From: Juglans regia
Taxonomy: Eukaryota; Streptophyta; Magnoliopsida; Fagales; Juglandaceae
Assembly: GCF_001411555.2 (NCBI RefSeq)
Contig: NC_049905.1
Span: forward strand, 18,776,097 to 18,840,096
Direction: 5' to 3'
Length of the DNA stretch: 64,000 bases
Shown here: positions 24,160 to 36,172 of the stretch, in pieces
Layout of the letters: each line of letters starts with the position of its first letter
Position numbering within the stretch: the stretch's first letter is position 1
Notes under the pieces: model-generated
Database searches by the model: none
Seen by the model: only the letters and a program-made list of their open reading frames with translations
What the model was told of the DNA's origin: nothing
Position numbers and translations under genes: made by a program

Positions 24160-24902
24160 AAGTTACGGCAGCCCGTGTGATCATCTCCATTAAAGATAGG
24201 GAAATCAAGTCTTATCGAATGGGTATGTACTTCTCCCATCAGAACCAGTTGGAGATCCTGTTGTTCCTTTGGTGCAGATGAGGATTTAGCCTCCTCGTGG
24301 TGTTTCTTCTGCAACTGCACAATCAACAACGACGACTGCCTCTTCAAGGACAGCATCGTCGTCTCCAATCTCTTGAATTGTGATTTCGAAATTTTCTTCA
24401 GAGAATTGAAGCCTTCCTATAGTTGGGCGAGTCTCTTTTGTAAGAAGGGGATGGAGGTATCTCTGATACCAAATCTATAACACTCTCTAGAGTTGGAGGT
24501 TGTACGCACAATGAGCATCCTCTGGAGAAAGGAGAAATAATAGAAAACTTATGCATTCATTAATTATTCTTCCCAAGAGGGAATTCTGTGTATACGAACA
24601 GATGCCATAACAAATTCTGCCAATGCGTAGGAATATTCCCCGACAGTGCTCTGACCGGACTCAACAACTTAACATAATCAAAACAAGGAATTACAATATA
24701 CTCGTAATGGATTAATACTAAGGACACTACTGGAACTAACACTGGACTAGGCCAAGACCCATATATTATTTTTACCCCTACGTGATGCTTGGGCTTCAGT
24801 CTTCACTTAAACCAGGCCCATCATTGAGCTTCATGTAGCCTTAGCCCACGATGCCTTCTCTCCCTTCCATTTCTCTTCAGGCCTCTAGGGTTCCATCGTG
24901 GC
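24160..24902 (-). mobile_element. 5' part of another gypsy element: gag start, PBS and probable LTR
   Basis: On the minus strand a gag N-terminus (coiled coil, then RLDFPIFNGDD, a gypsy gag hallmark) runs from about 24455 to 24170. Just upstream is TGGTATCAGAG (complement of 24461-24471), the initiator-Met tRNA primer site. The ~430 bases to 24902, bounded on the minus strand by TGCCACGATGG, are probably its LTR; the CA end is not clear. The gag stops abruptly at about 24165, where the Tat pol begins, so this is a recombinant junction. Confidence 0.6.
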
Positions 24903-27045
24903 AAAATAATTAAAATTTTCAGGTTAAATATATAAATTAAATTCTTATTAAAATAATAAATTAGATGCATTTGCAAAAATAAATTATATTAATTTGCATG
25001 ATATATTTATTTATTTGTGCTGCTCAATTCATAGAACCTTCTAGTTATCAAATTCAAGGCCTGATTTAGAATATAATTATTATTAGATATTCTTAAACTA
25101 CTTTATTATTATTTATAAAGTATTTTATTATTATTCACAGATAAATTGAAATATTCTTGACATCCAAATGGAGTTTCGTTAATGCCCGTTCTTTGTGTAA
25201 TAGTTCTTACACCGGAATTGCCCAATATTCACGACCAAGAAAAGTCCGGCGTGCTGCTGTTGTGTGCTGGTCAGCCACCAATGTACATAGGCAGAAAGCG
25301 AGCGTGTCCTTATTTAGTACTACGTTAGCGAGATTCAATAAGCTCGCATTTTCAGGAGTAAAGTTGAAAGATACACTATCTTACAAAGATTCCCCTATTA
25401 ATAAACGGAAAATAATAAGCAATTTGTTCGAGAGCAATGATGCCTAACAACTCATCTATAATTTATCTATTACTTTCTTATAAATTATAATGTTTTCAAA
25501 TTTTAAATACATCAAATTAAAATCAAAATCCAAATCAAATTTCAAAAAATTATTATTTTATTTAATAGTAGTTTAAGAATAGTAAATTCGCTGGTAATTT
25601 ATCACTTCTCTTAGTTCGAAGTGAAAGACATCTTTTTTTACGTTAAATATAATTAAAGTAAGAGAAAACCTTAAAATCGATCAGGTGTGTGATTTTTTTT
25701 TTACACTCAACAAATAAAAACCCGACATGTAGTTAACTTATGATAGTTATGGTGGGTATGTATCCAGTTAAACCCCTCCCTTCTCCTCCCTTCTTCTGCC
25801 CCCGAAGCCCTTCTTCTCCTCTGAAGTCATTTTCGTCTTCCCCAAAGTCATTTTCTCTCTGATTTGAAGCTCTTCTTCTCTGATTCGAAACCTATTAAAC
25901 CCATCTTCATTTTTATATTCATCGATATGTATATTTTTCATGCCTAATTATTTTGTTTCAATACATGAGAGTCGTATTTGCTTTTCTTTTTTAGAGGGCG
26001 TACTGGGTTCAAAGCTTTTCTTTCTTTCTTATTATTAGTACTTCCTTTTATCTCCACAAGACCACAAGAAGGAGATAAAAGGAACAGTGGGAAACTAGAT
26101 TTGCTATGGAGAGAGAGGGAGAGAAAGAGAGAGAAGTGTGAATTTAAAAACATGGAAGATTAGAGTCTTGGACGTCATTGCGGTTTAAGAAAAACTAGAG
26201 AAGCTCCAACTACCAGTTATAGTAGGTCATGGGGTGGGAGGAGGGAGAGAAAGAGGGGAAAAATCAGAACTGTAAAAAGAAATATTCAGCTGTGCATGAG
26301 TTAATATTGTAATTTGATGCTTCTCCTACGTGGCAGCTTTGTGATTTGTTGGTGTAAATTGAAGCTAACCACCCGACCTGCCTGAAGTTGCTCTCTTAAA
26401 ATAATTGGCACGTTCACAACCTTCTAATGATCTCTGTTCTCTTGGTTTTTGGAGGCATCTGGTATCGTGGCGTGGACAGAGCACACAGAGCCTTGCTAAA
26501 CAAATGTCAGCCTCGGCGATTTCGTTACTCGAGTGGACTCGAGATTCTCCCTATTAATTAACATAGTTGGAAGTGACAGACGTATCTTTTTTCGCGTTAA
26601 AAATAAGTAAATAATTTGCACGTTCACAACCTTCTAATTATGACCGCCGTTCTCTCTCTTTTGTTTTTTGGAGGCATCAGGTGACGGTCCGTATATTGCG
26701 CGAAAAGCAGCTCTCTCAGCTATGATAAAAGGGGAATGATTTTCCGACAAGAGTTACTTCTGTGTTTCACTCATGATAAGTGACCAAGTCAATTTACCTT
26801 TGGTCTTTTGGGCGGTCTTTGGTGCTTCCTAGACCCGGCGGGTCTTTGATGTTTGCGCCTTGCGGTTGCATCCGCGAACAGTTATAATAAGATTTGTTTG
26901 GCTATATTTTCTCTTTTTGTAGCCGACTTGTCTAGTTTCCACCGCCAATGTAAAGGAAGTAGATTCTTTAATTTTTATTCCTTTAAAATAGAGGCCAGAG
27001 CAATGTCTTTGTGCCACACGTAAGTTTCTGGAGAGCACGGAAAGG
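24903..27045. other. AT-rich stretch with small repeats upstream of the membrane-protein pseudogene
   Basis: A possible MITE lies at 25058-25171 (GCCTGATTTAGAATA against an inverted CATTTGGATGTC). Two pairs of direct repeats are present: GAAGTGAAAGACATCTTTTT at 25619 matches GAAGTGACAGACGTATCTTT at 26568, and GCACGTTCACAACCTTCTAA occurs at 26408 and 26618. A 96-codon open frame at 25157-25447 has no recognisable domain and is not called as a gene. A pyrimidine-rich tract (25765-25880) is low complexity. Confidence 0.45.
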
Positions 27046-27522
27046 ATGCGCTTTTTCGTGGACCTGAGATATGTATTTGTGCCACCCATAGGCCTCGCCC
27101 AATACAGCTCTTGGCCGCAAAATGACAACTTCCAACTTGAGTCCCTTGGCCTCCCATGTTTTCCCTGACATTTCTGATCATTATCAGTGTCATCCTGATC
27201 TGTCTTGTGGTCTCAGTGAAGTTTGATCTGACAGGAGAGACTCAGGTTGCAGACAGGAGATGTGTCTGGTCATTTGACTATTTTACTGCTGGCCTCACTC
27301 ATTTTGCCACTCTCACTCTTCTGGTTTGCCTATTTGATGCTCTTGGTCTTGTCTCCTTGTTCTGGGCTCATTTTTAATGAGCTCAATCGATCTGTGTACT
27401 GGTTTTGTCACACTTTCAGAGCCACTTTCTTCTGCATTATCCGGCACCAAGAAGAATCAGGACCCCCTCTACCTCAAGTTCAGATTCAACTGACTGAAGA
27501 CGAAGAGTGCAATAATGCTTAG
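27046..27522 (+). pseudogene. Broken copy of the two-helix membrane protein at 46678
   Basis: Base-for-base similarity with 46678-47181 starts at the ATG and runs through the stop into the 3' flank. Relative to that copy it has a 21-base in-frame deletion near 27099, a one-base loss near 27153 that shifts the frame into a stop, and a two-base loss near 27232 that restores the original frame for the C-terminal half (ILLLASLILPLSLFWFAYLM, then HTFRATFFC). The encoded family has two hydrophobic segments and a polar tail and is of unknown function. No TATA box matching that of the other copy is seen. It is a decayed duplicate. Confidence 0.75.
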
Positions 27523-28064
27523 GAAATAACTGAAACCTACGCATTGGTCTTTTGAATAATGCTAGATACACTTTAAAGTGTACAAATCTCGAGTTCTCAA
27601 TTTGAAAATAAAATAGAGCCTATCATTAAAATAGTGATTTTTTCATGTATTAAGAGTGTTTTTGCTTGTAGTCAGGGCATAGGATTTAATGTGTAACAAA
27701 TGTATAGAATTAAATCCTGCCATATCATAACTATGGAGATTAATGTAATTAAGTTGTAGGAGGTGGGGTGTCTAAAAAGAAAGAACAGGGATAAGCTGTC
27801 TTTAGTTGTAAGTTTTTTTTTTTTTCAGCTTTGTTTAGAATGATTGATGTTTATTGGGGTTCATGTTCAGTAAATTTTGATGCTTTCCAATTTTGGATCC
27901 TCTGCATTCTACTCATGTGGGGTCATGTGGGGTCCCTGTTTTTAGTTTAGAGTCAGATATATTTGACTGAGTTTTAAACAAAAAACAGGTACAACCAAGT
28001 CATGTGTCCTGCAATGCAATATACAATCTCTAAAATTAACATGTTTGGATAAAAAAATATTGAG

Positions 28065-28110
<46 letters not shown>

Positions 28111-29405
28111 TCTGAGACATATGGAGAAATATTTGGAAAGAAATTTAAATGCATCTTTTTGGTATTTGAGGAAGTGATAGGATTCTTACATGTCTAGAAT
28201 TAGAAAGAGAATTTTCTGCGACTGTTTTTAAGCTTTGTGAGAGTGATTTTGATCTTGCGTTGCATTTAATTTCTTCTTCTTCTTTTTTCTTTTAATCATA
28301 GGAAACGAAGCTAATAATTAATTTATTATATTTCTTAAGGGAAAAAAAAATCATCTTGAGAGATGAAAAAGTTTTTTTTTAGCTTTTTGGTACGTAAGCT
28401 CGCAACGCACCCATATGTAAACGCATATATGGGATCATTGATTCAATGGATCTTCTTTGTTCTTTCTTGCATGCGGACGAACGGATAACAACCTCCCAAA
28501 TGAGTATTCCTAATTTTCTTAACTATTACACTTATGAAAAACAGACGGGTAGCGGGTGAGAAAGATGCCTAGGAAAGGGACTTACAGAACTCATCACCCC
28601 TTTACCCAAGTCATTCCATCACATAAAAGCACACTACCTGTACACTAGTGGGCAAATACTGTGCACTTAGGTGCACAGTAGCATACAAGCGTTGCTCCCC
28701 ATATGCACAATACTCAGGAGTGCACAGTGCCATGCTGCACGTAAGTGGGTGGGTAGCGGGCGAGAAAGAGTTTTGGCGAGGAAAGATAAAATATTTCTTG
28801 CCCAAGCGAGGGACATATTGAACTCCTCGCCAAGAGAGTCGCATGCACAGCCTCGCGCGCGATCAGAGATGCAAAGCCCAACCCTGCCATGGCATGGTTG
28901 GGCCCTCGGCAACCACCAAGGGGGTCGTTGGCTCTGTTTGCCTCCCATAAGGTGGTCTTTGACCACCCCAACCGGCTGGCCACAGCTGCTGGATGCTTGG
29001 TGCATCAACGTGCGTTTAGGCTCGCAGCACTGCCATGAGCTACGTGGACTTGATGATGGTTAACACTTGACTGACAGGCTTCTGACAGCGGCTCGGGGGG
29101 GTTACCGACCAACCTGGTCAGTTGGCGGCGTCGTTGGCCTTGCATGAACTTAATGCGAGGGGTGCACACCCTTGAAATCACAGCTTTGTTGCATCTCTTC
29201 TACCCAGGACTTACTAAGCTAGGGAAGCACGATTCGAGAAGCATCTCAGGAAGCACGGGCTCGAGAACCATCTTGGGAAGGCATGGCTCTGGAACCATCA
29301 CATCCCACTCTTCTTAGGACTCCTCTACCAGGATTTATTAAGCTCGGGAAACAAGTTCACACATGAGATTTAAACTTGGGAAACAAATAAAGTTCGCTCG
29401 GTTGT
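27523..29405. other. Intergenic stretch, partly duplicated at 47182-47815
   Basis: The first ~950 bases continue the duplication shared with the region after 47181 (for example AATTAAATCCTGCCATATC at 27709 and 47284; TTTTGGATCCTCTGCATT at 27891). An extra ~95 bases at 27555-27650, absent from the other copy, may be a small insertion. From 28480 the sequence is more GC-rich, with a repeated GGGTAGCGGGTGAGAAAGA-like word (28547, 28748). Open frames at 28611-29063 on both strands overlap one another and show no domain. Confidence 0.5.
28069..28103. repeat. TA dinucleotide microsatellite
   Basis: An uninterrupted TA run of about 17 units. Confidence 0.9.
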
Positions 29406-29612
29406 CAACCACTCGGAAACCTTACTCACCTCGTATGCACAGTGCTCCTCTACTCGAGAATCACCTGCTCTGGAGGGAGTCACCATCTCGGGAGTCAACT
29501 ACTCGGAAACCTTACTCGCCTCGTATGCACAGTGCTCCTCTACTCGAGAATCACCTGCTTGGGAGGGAGTCACCATCTCGGGAGTCAACTACTAGTAAAC
29601 CTTGCGCGCCTC
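29406..29612. repeat. 90-bp tandem repeat, two full copies and a partial third
   Basis: Copies start at 29406, 29496 and 29586 with CAACTACTCGGAAACCTTAC or a near variant. The first two are about 95 percent alike and the period is exactly 90 bases, so the frame stays open through both; that open frame (29363-29626) is explained by the repeat. Confidence 0.9.
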
Positions 29613-30189
29613 TATTAGACATATGAAGAGTTGCTAGACTGGAATGCTTGTTGAATCTACGAGAAAGATATTAACATTCCTTCAACCTCAGCATTCCAAC
29701 TTCAGCATCCTAGAACACCATAAACGAAGTTGACGAACCGTGAGGAAAAAAAAATAATGAGAGAGAGAAATAAGAATCTTGGGAGCCGTGTGAAGGAAAA
29801 TCTTAAAGACCAAACTTTCGAAAACAAAGTTGTTGAATCTCACTGGTTGGGTTCCCCGAAAGAATAATGTTCGTCGCGACGACGAAGGCCCCTGTTTCTT
29901 GCACCAAAAGCATATCAACTTATGTGCTCTCAGCCCCAATACTTCCCCGCACTTCACTAGCAACAGAGGACTCCATCCCTGACACCCAATGTTGAAGCAG
30001 ATGAGGCTGCTGTCGAATTTAACCCGAATGGAAGAGGCCACCGTGCAGCCTCTCAACCACTGCCACGGATGAGCCAAGCTTGAAACAGAACCCAACATTG
30101 GTAGCCAATGCTGTCGTAGGAGCTGCCCAATAAACCACCACCACCATCCTTGCCCCTTCACAGCACCCTACACATCCTAAAACAACACC
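29613..30189. other. Unassigned DNA to the left of the 8-kb gypsy insertion
   Basis: A 157-codon minus-strand frame (30161-29688) has no recognisable domain. A segment at 29888-29955 (TGTGCTCTCAGCCCCAATAC and neighbours) recurs at 38388-38455 on the other side of the insertion, so the target DNA already held this ~68-base direct repeat about 300 bases apart. Confidence 0.5.
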
Positions 30190-30194
30190 CTCAA

Positions 30195-32332
30195 TGTAAC
30201 ATCCCGTATTTTAGTGTATTTTTACTGAAGGAATTGTTTTTATGGATTCAAAAAATTATTCTCTTGTTTTAAAATTGTCGGATTTTTAGTGGGTTTATTT
30301 TTATGATTTTTTTTTTAATTTTGTGAAAATTATTTTCAAGTGTTTTTTTTCATATTTAATTATTATTATGCGTTTAAATTTCTCTTTATTCTAAATTAAT
30401 TTACCATTGGATTTAATTATTTTATTTTCATTTTATCATTACGTTTAAATTATTTTATTTCACTTGCTGTTTTAAAATCGTTTCCGTTGGATCATTTTCG
30501 TGACCCAAGATGTGAGGATTGGACCTCATTTATTTCCCTTCATTTTCTCTTTCCTCTCTTTTTTCTTTTTTCTTTCTCTTTTTTTTTTTTTCATTCTTCT
30601 CCTCTGCTTCTCGCGAGACACCCCCATCCCTCTCTCTCCGTGAGTTTTTCTCCTCCACCCGTGAGCCGCCCGTGACCGTCACTGCCCACCGCCACAAGTT
30701 CCCCTCCCACCAGCCATCATCCCCCACCAATCTCAGCCCCTAACTTGCTGGCGTTCTCCTCCACACACAGCTTGAAGCCGCGGTGTTCCTTGTGCTTGCA
30801 CGCCGCCATCGCGCCACCACCGGCCACCATTTCTTCACCACTTCATCCTCGACCTCCAAGTAACCCAATGGACCCAACTGCAGCTCCGATCCATCACCGG
30901 TGAAGCACATCCAACTCTATTTCCGTTTTGGGCTTTTTGGTCTTCAACCACGCATTGCGTCGCCACCCATGGCCAACCACCACTACCACTAGCTTCACCG
31001 ACATCCCTAAGCCCTACCTTATCAATCTTGGGTCTTCGTTTGTTCCCGTTTAAAAGTGAGTTTTTGAGACCCACGGCCACAGTGCCTTTTGCACTGTTAC
31101 GTTGCTGAGACATCACTTTTTGCACTTCTGTGATCCTCCGAAAATTACTATATAGCGCTATAAGTATTTCTCCAAAGAACTTTCGTTATTTAAATGTATT
31201 TTTACACTAACTCATTTCACTGTGATCTGGTTGGTTTTGCCGGACTAAGACCGAGGAGTTCAGTGGAGGATGTTTGTTTGTGTGTTCTGGGCTGTGCTGA
31301 ATTGTTGGTTGGGATTTGTGTGGTACATGTACATGGCATATTTGCACGCATGATCATGTTTTATTGCATTCATGTTCATGTGTTTATTGAAAACTGAATT
31401 TTCATGTGAAAGGATTTTGGGTGCGTGTGTATCACGACCCCAAGCTGAGATGGGGCATTATCTTGGTGGAGCTTCTCTTGTCACTCAGGAGCGGAATATA
31501 CTGAGTGACGTCCCCTGGATTGTCGCTGGGCGACAATGGGATCGGACGAGATAGTCTCGTGCCGACTCTGTGGTCCCTCTGCTGGCGGGGACTAGAGGAT
31601 GCTTGGCCACGAACGCGTTGGGCGCAGAAATGGGCATCGCTTGTTGTGTAGTGGGTGCTTGGCCATGATTGCGCTGGGCGCAGAACTAGGCATCACTACG
31701 GAGCCAGGACGTGCGGATGGTCCCTAGGGGAGATCATGGTGCATAGGGTAATAATGGATTAATGGGCTATTTTCTGGGAAAATAGAGTGTGTTGAATAAA
31801 ATGATTTTATGTGAATCATTTTCTGGAAAAATGTTTTATGGATATTTTGGGCCAAATGGGATTTTGGCATGTGTTGGAAAATATTCATTTTCGGAGAAAA
31901 TGATATTTTGAGAATAAAACATATTTCATCATATGCATGCATGTTGGTTGCATTAATGCATTTTTATCTCAAGGGTTGTTTGGGTTATACTTACATGCGG
32001 TACCCTTTTGTGGTAACGCAGATTTTGATACAGATGAAGAAGAGGGTGAGCCTGAGGATTCGGCTCTGTCCAAGAAGTGATTTGGTATCACTCATTTTAT
32101 TGAGACTTGTATTATTTATTTTGGGATGACTGTACAATTTTTAAACCTTTTTATAGATTGTTTAAATTGTGTTTAAATTCTGGTACTTAGTAGACTTAAT
32201 TATCCGCTGCGTTTTTATTGTACACTTTTGCATGTACACACATGGAACTATCGTTGGGATGTGTGACCGTGTTGTCATCATCCTGACTTCTCGATTCCCG
32301 TGTTTCCTTACATGGGGGTTGGGAGCGCCACA
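30195..32332 (+). repeat. 5' LTR, 2138 bp
   Basis: TG...CA bounded and directly followed by the primer site. It includes a T/C-rich tract (30530-30640), a GC-rich block (30640-31130) and a region after 31430. The short frames in the GC-rich block recur in the other LTR and are not genes. Compared with the right LTR there are many substitutions and several small gaps, so the insertion is not recent. Confidence 0.9.
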
Positions 32333-32334
32333 TG

Positions 32335-32345
32335 TGGTATCAGAG
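32335..32345 (+). other. Primer binding site
   Basis: TGGTATCAGAG, complementary to the 3' end of initiator methionine tRNA, two bases after the LTR. Confidence 0.85.
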
Positions 32346-34940
32346 TAGTTCGGCTTTGGGTAAAATTACATGTCCCATAGGTGCAGTACTAGAAAGTTTT
32401 AAAAGTTGTAAATTGAAATTATTTAATTTAAAGTATGTGGTTTTTATTGGTTTTATTTAGTTTATTGTATACTAATTGTTTGTTTATTTATTTTATTGCT
32501 TTATTTTATGGTAAGTTATTTTATTGTTTTAATTATTTTATTGTGAACTACTTCACTGGTTTTATTCATTTTGTCGTATGTTATTCTATATATGGAATTT
32601 TATTTTATTTTGTTTTGTTTTGTTTTTTTTTGTTCGGAGTTAAAAGGCGGGTTAAGGGTTGTACTATGGCAGGAAGATGGTACGACTGTGAATGCCATTG
32701 TTAGGCTTGAACATTTGGTGTAGTAGGCTAGAACTCTTGGTGATTGGTTTGTTTTATTATCGAGGCTCAGACATCATGGTTTGGGTGAACTCTTTGGAGT
32801 AGGAACTCAGGTTGCTGCTAAGGAGGGGAATAGTTTTAAATTGCTTAGGATAATTGAGGTTTTAGGTTCCATAGAATTTATGTAATGAGTCATTGGAGTA
32901 GGAGGTTGTAAGTTCAACGAACTTCAAGGTTAGATTTATGAGAAGTTCATCTAAGGTTCGAGGCCCCATAGTTTTTAGGAAATAAGTTTTTGGGATTTAA
33001 GGTGATAGGTTCAACAAGCTATTGAGGGATTACTTAGATTAGAAGTTTTCGATCCTGCCGACTTTGATAAGCAGTTTGATAACAACATTTGGGGCTTTAG
33101 AATTTACAAGCTTTATAAGGTGAATGTTTTAGAATTAAGGTCATCGATCTTGAAGATTTCGCGAAATGATTTTTTTTTTATCTGGTTTAAGGTTTTAGAA
33201 TTGCAGAATTGAAGGGCTGAATTAAAATAGGATTGATGAGACTTGAGTTACTGATACGAGAATTTTTTTTAGGAAAGAATTTCTTTGGAGATGGAAGGTA
33301 ACGATCTAGTTGTGGATTTTCTGAGGATTGAAGATGTTGATCTAGTTCAGAAAATGATTGCTTTTAGCTCGAGGTTATAGTGACAGGATAATGATTTAAT
33401 CAAGGATAATAGATGGTGCAGATTTAGGACATGATTTTTGTTGATTTCGAGGATATAGGTCTAGTGATGAAATGGGTAGTGATGGATCACTTGCACGTTT
33501 GGAGGATTATTGGTTTTGGCTAAGGGTGCATGAGATTGATGCGTAGTAATGGTGAGTGTGTATGCATTTTGAAGAGTACAGGTCCTAGTCTCATTTTGGT
33601 TTGGAGGAAGTGGCTTTGGTAGGTGTTGAAAAGGAGTCGACACAATAGTACTAATTCAAGAGACCTTGGCTTGGAGTTTTTGGTAAGTTGATCGAAGTGT
33701 GTAGTCGAGTGGGTTACTCGATGGAATCATGGTTGGCAATAATTATTGTGATTATCTTCAAGAATTAATTGTGACTTGAGGTTACTTAGGAATTTTAATT
33801 TTGAGGTTATACTTTCCTTTGGAGTTTGAGCATCCAGTTGATTGAATGAGGGACATTGTTATTTAACTTGAAGAGAGATTGATGGGTCGTCATGTATGGT
33901 GTATGAAAAGATCTTCAAAGTTGAAGCTTAGGCATCAACAATGGATAATATGATCAAGTATGTGAGTTAATAAAACATTAGGAACCATGGGTGTTGTGCA
34001 ATGGCTTTTGGTGGATTGAAGATTTGAGCAGTATGGCTTGTCTTGAGGTTTAATAGTGATTTTCTATTGAAGGAACTAGTCGTGTTAATACTAGCTTATA
34101 GGAGTAGAAATATGTGGGCGAGTTACTAAGAAGGTTTTGATAATGTTTTGGTGAAGTCAATGGTGGTTCGTAGTGAGTTTAGTTACCGTTAGATTAGATG
34201 TTGTTCAGAATGTAGGTGATGAGCTTTTGGGTTTAGGTTGTTAGGTAGAAGTCTATAGGCGCCCTTATTGGTTCGCCAGGTTGGAATCGAGCCTTTTAAG
34301 GTATGCTCCTTATCGTAGATGAGATGGATGTATTTTGGGTTGAGATTGCTTATTTTCAATTTGGGATGCTACGGTTGGTTGATATTGGTTTTCTGTCAAT
34401 GATCATGGATGTATTTTATGGACTTTGATTTTGAGCAAGGCAGCAGGAGTTAATTGAGGAATTTGAGATATAACTTGTGGTTTTTGGGAAAGAGAGTATT
34501 TTTCTATCAAATTGTGATAAGAGTTTGTGGTTAGTAGGTATGGAGCCACCTTGTACTCGATGGTGTTAGTTTTATGGTGACATAAATTTTATGCAGGTGG
34601 CAAATATCAGAGTGCGCAGTAGAAGCGTGATATTTTTTGTTGTAGTCAGGAGTTCAGATTGTGCTGATTTTGAGGAATTAGTGGTGACTTGAATTTTGAG
34701 AAGATACTTGTAATTGGAGATTAATCATTTGGTTGTGTAAAATTTGTTATTGATGGTTAACTTTGGAAGTGGCTATTAGGTTACCAAAAGTAGAATTCAA
34801 TGGAGGTTTAGAAGTTGTAGCATAGGAGTTGATTGAGGTTGGCACATATTATTGTAAGGGCTATTGATCATTGGAATTTTTTGGATGTTGTATTAAGATT
34901 CTTGTGAAAAATGAGATTTTCGATAGCATAGTCACCCTAG
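32346..34940 (+). other. C-poor non-coding core of the gypsy element
   Basis: No gag or polymerase motif is visible in any frame, apart from a short MAGRW-like start at 32666. The plus strand is strikingly poor in C and rich in G and T: 34141-34200 has 18 G and 4 C. The bias is sustained for over 2 kb. This is either replaced sequence or coding sequence decayed beyond recognition. Confidence 0.6.
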
Positions 34941-36068
34941 GAATACTGGTCGTGATGTGCCGCTGGGGGACTAATACGAGTATGTTGGATATCGCCATGT
35001 TTATTGAGAAATCTGCCACGTGCCGTCAATTTATGGCTGAGCATCACAGACCTGCTAGTAGACTTCAACCTCTCCCTATTCTAGAGTGGAAGTAGGATGA
35101 TATTCCTATAGATGTTGTGGGAAGAACTCAATTTGGGTGATTGTTGATCGGTTGACCAAGAGTGCCCATTTCTTGCCTATTAATAATACCGACTCTTTGG
35201 GGTAAGTTGACTTGGTTATATGTCAAGGAGAGAGTGCGTTTGCACCGAGTACCCAAGAACATCATGTCAGATTGGGACCCGCGGTTCACATCCCATTTTA
35301 GGAAGAGTTTGCAGGCAACTTTAGGCACTAAGTTGAAGTTTAATATTGCATATCACCCTCAAATTGACAGTCAATCAGAGCGTACTATTCAAACTCTGGA
35401 GGATATGTTGCGGTCTTGTGTCATGGAATTTCAGGGAAGTTGGGAGAATCATCTGCCGCTAATAGAGTTTGCTTATAATAACAGTTTTCATTCCTCCATT
35501 TAGATGGCCCCGTATGAAGCTTTGTATGAGAGGAAGTGTAGATCACCTTTGTGTTGGGATGAAGTTGGCGAGAGCAAATTGTTTGGGCCTGAGATAATTC
35601 AAGAAATGAGAGATTAAGTTCGGTTTATAAGGACTAAAATGGCGGAAGCTCAAAGTCGCCAGAAGAGTTATGCAGATACAAGAAGAAGAGACTTATCATT
35701 TGAAGTAGGTGATTGGGTTTATCTCAAAGTCTCTCCTACGAAAGGTGTTAAACGCTTCGGTAAGAAAGGAAAGCTTAGTCCAAGATATATTGGCCTTTTT
35801 CAGATTGTAGAGAAGGTTGGGCTTGTTGCTTATAGAGTTGCCTTGCCAGACTATTTTGGGGATGTTCATGATGTGTTTCATGTGTCTTCGTTGAAGAAGA
35901 GTTTTGGACAGCAAGAGCTACGTTTTGTTGACCCTGAACGCATTCAACTTCAGCCTAACCTTAGTTATGACGTCGTCCCAACACAGATCATGGGGCGATC
36001 CGTTGGCTCAAGATTTCTCTTGGGAGAGAAAAGCCGACATGAAGGAGCATTATCCATATTTGTTTGAT
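34941..36068 (+). pseudogene. Integrase C-terminal two-thirds and chromodomain remnant
   Basis: After frame changes the plus strand reads EHHRPASRLQPLPILEWK (about 35039-35092), the link between integrase zinc finger and core, then the catalytic core with ERVRLHRVPKNIMSDWDPRF (35230-35290), YHPQIDSQSERTIQ and the NNSFHSSI end (about 35500). Next is the GPY/F-type C-terminal domain in the open frame 35639-36067 (LRPKYIGLF-like KLSPRYIGLFQIVEKVG). A shifted frame at about 36030-36068 ends with HYPYLFD, as chromodomain-bearing Tekay elements do. The D,D-35-E core keeps its second Asp context (SDWDPRF). At least three frame breaks or stops are present. Confidence 0.82.
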
Positions 36069-36159
36069 TGATTTTGGCGATATGTTCTTAAGTCTGCTCT
36101 TAGTTGAATCTTATTCCTGTCTGTTTGACCTTGCTAATTTAGAGGACGGAATTTTATTC

Positions 36160-36172
36160 AAGGGGGGGAGGA
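36160..36172 (+). other. Polypurine tract
   Basis: AAGGGGGGGAGGA ends exactly where the 3' LTR begins. Confidence 0.88.

Larger units (their letters stand above)
15690..24160 (-). mobile_element. Tat-lineage gypsy retrotransposon, truncated, with antisense gene
   Basis: The minus strand holds pol (reverse transcriptase to integrase, 24141-21460). Downstream of pol comes a tandem-repeat spacer (19990-21320) and then an oppositely oriented gene (15816-19745) with the domain often called 'putative gypsy type transposon' (Transposase_28). An extra antisense ORF between pol and the 3' LTR is a known trait of Tat/Ogre/Grande-type elements. No LTRs were identified at either side: the 5' part (LTR, gag, protease) is replaced at about 24160 by another gypsy sequence, and the left limit at about 15690 is approximate. 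Confidence 0.75.

Noticed and set aside
25157..25447. 96-codon plus-strand frame
   Set aside because: No domain, no splice context and MITE sequence at its start; support is too weak for a gene call.
28611..29063. Four overlapping frames of 77-130 codons on both strands
   Set aside because: Mutually overlapping in different frames with no domain or conserved partner; the GC-richer composition explains the lack of stops.
29688..30161. 157-codon minus-strand frame
   Set aside because: No recognisable family, unusual Trp/Leu-rich content and position in repeat-rich DNA beside an insertion; kept only as unassigned.
30487..31125. Overlapping open frames on both strands in GC- and pyrimidine-rich DNA
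   Set aside because: They lie inside the 5' LTR and recur at 36444-37137 in the 3' LTR; no domain, so they are composition by-products.
32435..32704. Strongly hydrophobic 89-codon frame
   Set aside because: T-rich leader just after the gypsy primer site; phenylalanine/leucine content is explained by TTT runs.
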